From positions 62,001 through 126,000 of the forward strand of contig CAVSDW010000013.1 in assembly GCA_963726665.1 (NCBI GenBank): a stretch of 64,000 bases of DNA. The letters run 5' to 3'. Shown in pieces: positions 61,211-64,000 of the stretch. The translations under genes were made by a program, and so were the position numbers. The DNA comes from RPQJ01 sp963726665. GTDB lineage: Bacteria; Pseudomonadota; Gammaproteobacteria; Steroidobacterales; Steroidobacteraceae. The notes below the pieces were generated by a model. It was given only the letters and a program-made list of their open reading frames with translations, was not told the origin of the DNA and did no database searches. Every line of letters begins with the position of its first letter. Position 1 is the stretch's first letter.

Positions 61211-62674
61211 ATGTCATTCACGCTCAAGGACCCCACCCTTCTCCGCCAGCAGTGCTACGTGGACGGCGCCTGGATCGACGCCGACTCGGGCGGCACGGTC
61301 GCGGTCACCAACCCCGCCACCGGCGAGGTGATCGGCACTGTCCCGAACCTGGGAGCCGTCGAGACGCGCCGCGCGATCGAGGCTGCGTCGGCGGCATTCC
61401 CGGCCTGGGCGGCGAAGACCGCCAAGGAACGCTCGACCATCCTGCGTCGCTGGAACGACCTCATGCTCGCGAATGCGGATGACCTCGCGATGCTCATGAC
61501 CGCCGAGCAGGGCAAGCCGCTCGCCGAGGCGCGTGGCGAGATCACCTACGCCGCGTCCTTCATCGAGTGGTTTGCCGAGGAAGCCAAGCGCGTCTACGGC
61601 GACGTGATTCCCGGGCACCAGCCGGACAAGCGCATCCTCGTGCTGCGCCAGCCGATCGGCGTCGTGGCGGCCATCACTCCGTGGAACTTCCCGGCCGCGA
61701 TGATCACGCGCAAGGCCGGCCCCGCGCTCGCGGCAGGCTGCACGTTCGTCTGCAAGCCCGCGATGCTGACGCCCTACTCCGCGCTCGCGATGGCCGAGCT
61801 TGCGCACCGCGCCGGCGTGCCGAAGGGCGTGTTCAGCGTCGTCACCGGCAAGGCGTCCGAGATCGGCGGCGAGATGACCTCGAACCCGATCGTGCGCAAG
61901 CTCACCTTCACCGGCTCGACGGAAATCGGCAAGACGCTCGCCGCCCAGTGCACCGGCACGTTGAAGAAAGTGTCGCTCGAGCTCGGCGGCAATGCGCCGT
62001 TCATCGTGTTCGACGACGCCGACCTCGACGCCGCCGTTCAGGGCGCGATCGCGAGCAAGTACCGCAACACCGGACAGACCTGCGTGTGCGCGAACCGCCT
62101 GCTGGTGCAGGAAGGCGTTTACGACGCATTCGTCGCAAAGCTGGTCGACGCGGTGCGCAAGCTGCGCGTGGGCGACGGCCTCAAGGGCGCCACCGAACAG
62201 GGTCCGCTGATCGACGAGAAAGCGGTCGCCAAGGTCGAGGAGCACATCGCCGACGCACTCGCGAAGGGCGGCAAGCTCGCCCTCGGCGGCAAGCGTCACT
62301 CGCTCGGCGGCACGTACTTCGAGCCCACGATCATCACGCACGTGACGCCCGCGATGATGGTCGCCCGCGAGGAGACCTTCGGTCCCGTCGCGCCGATCTT
62401 CGCCTTCAAGGACGAGAAGCAGGCGATCCGCATGGCGAACGACACGGAGTTCGGGCTTGCGTCGTACTTCTACACCCGCGACCTCGCCCGCGCCTGGCGC
62501 GTCGCCGAGGGCCTCGAGTACGGCATCGTCGGCCTCAACACCGGCATCATCTCAACCGAGGTCGCGCCGTTCGGCGGCGTGAAGGAGTCGGGCAGCGGCC
62601 GCGAAGGATCGAAGTACGGGATCCTCGACTACACCGAGCTCAAGTACCTCTGCATCGGCGGCATCGAGGGTTGA
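61211..62674 (+). CDS. gabD: Succinate-semialdehyde dehydrogenase (NADP+)
   Basis: A 487-residue aldehyde dehydrogenase. The catalytic cysteine is in NTGQTCVCANR, the general base glutamate in SLELGGNAPF, and the cofactor region in TPWNFPAAMITRK and FTGSTEIGK. The paired cysteines around the active site and the motif EGLEYGIVGLNTGIISTEVAPFGG match GabD, which oxidises succinate semialdehyde in GABA and polyamine breakdown. The start is the ATG at 61211. A transporter follows with a four-base overlap (TTGA). Confidence 0.9.
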   Translation: MSFTLKDPTLLRQQCYVDGAWIDADSGGTVAVTNPATGEVIGTVPNLGAVETRRAIEAASAAFPAWAAKTAKERSTILRRWNDLMLANADDLAMLMTAEQGKPLAEARGEITYAASFIEWFAEEAKRVYGDVIPGHQPDKRILVLRQPIGVVAAITPWNFPAAMITRKAGPALAAGCTFVCKPAMLTPYSALAMAELAHRAGVPKGVFSVVTGKASEIGGEMTSNPIVRKLTFTGSTEIGKTLAAQCTGTLKKVSLELGGNAPFIVFDDADLDAAVQGAIASKYRNTGQTCVCANRLLVQEGVYDAFVAKLVDAVRKLRVGDGLKGATEQGPLIDEKAVAKVEEHIADALAKGGKLALGGKRHSLGGTYFEPTIITHVTPAMMVAREETFGPVAPIFAFKDEKQAIRMANDTEFGLASYFYTRDLARAWRVAEGLEYGIVGLNTGIISTEVAPFGGVKESGSGREGSKYGILDYTELKYLCIGGIEG

Positions 62675-63903
62675 CGCGCCCGCTTTCGGACCGGGGTCTG
62701 CTGCTGCTGCTCGCGGCGGTCACTGCGCTCGGTCCGATCGCGACCAATCTCTACCTGCCCGCGCTGCCCGCGGTCCGCGAGTATTTCGGCGCGAGCGTCG
62801 CCGCGGTCCAGGCAACCTTCTCGATCTCGCTGGTCACGTTCGCATTCGGCATCCTGGCGTGGGGGCCGATCTCGGACCGCTTCGGCAGGCGCAAGGCGGT
62901 CCTGACCGGGCTCGCGATCATGGTCTGCGGCTCGGCCGTGTCCCTGGCCGCCCACAGCCTCCACTGGCTGATCGCCGGCCGCGCGCTGCAGGCCTTCGGG
63001 ACGGCGACCGGTCTCGTTACCGCTCGCGCCATCGTCGCGGATCTCTATCCTGCGGACCGCATGGCCAAGATGCTGGCCTCGCTCACCATGGTCGCGGTGC
63101 TCGGCAATTCGCTGGCGCCGGTGCTCGGCGGCTTCGTCGCGGAGGGGCTCGGCTGGCGGGCCATTTTCGCCACGCTGATGCTCGCCACGATGACCGTGGG
63201 CACGGTCGTCTGGCGCAGGCTGCCCGAGACGCGACGGGCCGGCGCGCACCCGCCGCGCGCGAAGGAAATGCTCGCAACGGCGTGGTCGCTCATGCGCGAC
63301 CCGCTGTTCGCCGGTTGCGTGCTGCAGGGTGCCGTGGTCTACGCGACGTTCCAGGTGTTCATCTCGCTCGCGCCGTACGTGATGGTGTCGGCCCTCGGCC
63401 GTCCCGGCACGGAGTTCGGCTTCTATTACCTCTTCATCGCCGTGGGCTATTTCCTCGGCAACTGGTCCGTGGGCCGCCTCATGGGCCGCCACGACCTGCA
63501 CTGGATGGTGGTCACGGGCGTGCTGATCGCGGTGATCGGTTCGGGCGCGGCGCTGGGGTTCATGGCCCTGGGATTCAGGCACCCGCTGTGGATCTTCGTG
63601 CCGACCGGGGTGCTGGCCTTCGGGCAGGGGCTGGCCCTGCCGAACGTCACCGCGACCGCCGTCGGCCTCGCGCCACAACACGCGGGCGTGGCCTCGAGCC
63701 TGATCGGCTTCCTGCAGCAGATCATCGGCGCGGCCTGCGTGCAGTGGATGGGACACTTCCCGACGGACACCCCGCTGCCCTCGCTCATCTTCTGCGCATC
63801 TGCCTGCGCGCTCGGCCTCGCGATGCTGTACGTGTTTCCGCGCGTCGAGACGCGCCAGCCGCAAGGGATGACCCTCGACTCGCCGCCCACCGCCGGCCAA
63901 TGA
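62671..63903 (+). CDS. Bcr/CflA-family multidrug MFS transporter
   Basis: A 410-residue major facilitator transporter with 12 predicted helices. The first loop contains DRFGRRKAV (the A-like motif), and the start TNLYLPALPAVREYFGAS is the classic Bcr/CflA region. It probably exports a drug or small metabolite by proton antiport. No ATG is nearby; a TTG at 62671 overlapping the gabD stop gives the usual short N-terminus before helix 1. The tail after residue 390 is hydrophilic. Confidence 0.85.
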   Translation: MTRPLSDRGLLLLLAAVTALGPIATNLYLPALPAVREYFGASVAAVQATFSISLVTFAFGILAWGPISDRFGRRKAVLTGLAIMVCGSAVSLAAHSLHWLIAGRALQAFGTATGLVTARAIVADLYPADRMAKMLASLTMVAVLGNSLAPVLGGFVAEGLGWRAIFATLMLATMTVGTVVWRRLPETRRAGAHPPRAKEMLATAWSLMRDPLFAGCVLQGAVVYATFQVFISLAPYVMVSALGRPGTEFGFYYLFIAVGYFLGNWSVGRLMGRHDLHWMVVTGVLIAVIGSGAALGFMALGFRHPLWIFVPTGVLAFGQGLALPNVTATAVGLAPQHAGVASSLIGFLQQIIGAACVQWMGHFPTDTPLPSLIFCASACALGLAMLYVFPRVETRQPQGMTLDSPPTAGQ

Positions 63904-63950
63904 GCAGGGTCGTCTCCGACGCACCAGGTTCGCTTGATCGCCCCGCGAAC

Positions 63951-63972
63951 CAGCGCCGCTTTTGTGGCGCTG
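63951..63972 (+). terminator. Hairpin after the MFS gene
   Basis: CAGCGCC (63951-63957) pairs with GGCGCTG (63966-63972) around an eight-base loop, 48 bases after the transporter stop. There is no T-tract, so it is a weak terminator candidate. Confidence 0.4.
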
Positions 63973-64000
63973 CGGGACATCGGGTATCGTGCCCGGGCGC

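Overview
The window is GC-rich (roughly two thirds G+C by eye), densely coded bacterial DNA. Several genes point to a gammaproteobacterium: an E. coli-type glutamate-cysteine ligase, UspE, a class I-like PHA synthase, CbpA and a complete cbb3 oxidase locus. A PEP-CTERM protein, a heme-PAS FixL and the pronounced GC bias would suit a deep-branching environmental lineage such as Steroidobacterales or Nevskiales; that placement is inference. I saw no tRNA, rRNA, CRISPR array, IS element or phage gene.

Layout. 0-8.5 kb: glutamine amidotransferase, a CmoA-like methyltransferase coupled to a membrane methyltransferase, ilvA, a substituted-triad alpha/beta-hydrolase, a PuuA-like glutamine synthetase, murB. 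8.5-17.5 kb: glyoxalase, a DsbA-like protein, ilvB and ilvH (divergent rather than in one operon), thioesterase, alcohol dehydrogenase, CIA30 protein, an outer-membrane barrel, quinone oxidoreductase. 17.6-28.5 kb: PII protein plus a [2Fe-2S] ferredoxin behind a sigma-54 promoter, ferredoxin reductase, PHA synthase, a TetR-HlyD-ABC efflux operon of ybhGFSR type, a REC-PAS-GGDEF-EAL protein, UspE. 28.8-43.4 kb is a low-oxygen/stress island: ccoNOQP, ccoG, ccoH, ccoI, ccoS and a SafE-like protein, then Hsp20, a FixL-type heme sensor with FixJ, a lone receiver, a VIT-type transporter, CbpA and thioredoxin 2. 43.4-49 kb: a secreted protein, a DUF2892 protein, and pyruvate carboxylase and asparaginase that are both broken by frameshifts.

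49.1-55.5 kb is the most unusual stretch. It holds a cytochrome-containing PQQ dehydrogenase resembling polyvinyl-alcohol dehydrogenase, a secreted beta-propeller protein of the virginiamycin-B-lyase type that also carries a c-type heme motif, and an 849-residue secreted protein. The last joins a PQQ dehydrogenase to a C-terminal domain resembling 2,4-diacetylphloroglucinol hydrolase (PhlG), a carbon-carbon hydrolase. Together they look like a periplasmic 'oxidise an alcohol to a ketone, then cut the C-C bond' system, with electrons leaving through c-type heme. The two minus-strand genes follow gshA with gaps of 5 and 10 bases.

57-64 kb: a PEP-CTERM protein behind a textbook sigma-54 promoter, two DUF2845 proteins, a DUF885 peptidase, gabD and a Bcr/CflA transporter.

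Two unrelated palindromic repeat families each occur twice between genes. About 19 single-base frameshifts, 16 of them extra bases and at least 13 in 45-51 kb, interrupt nine otherwise well-conserved genes. I read them mainly as assembly error and annotate through them.
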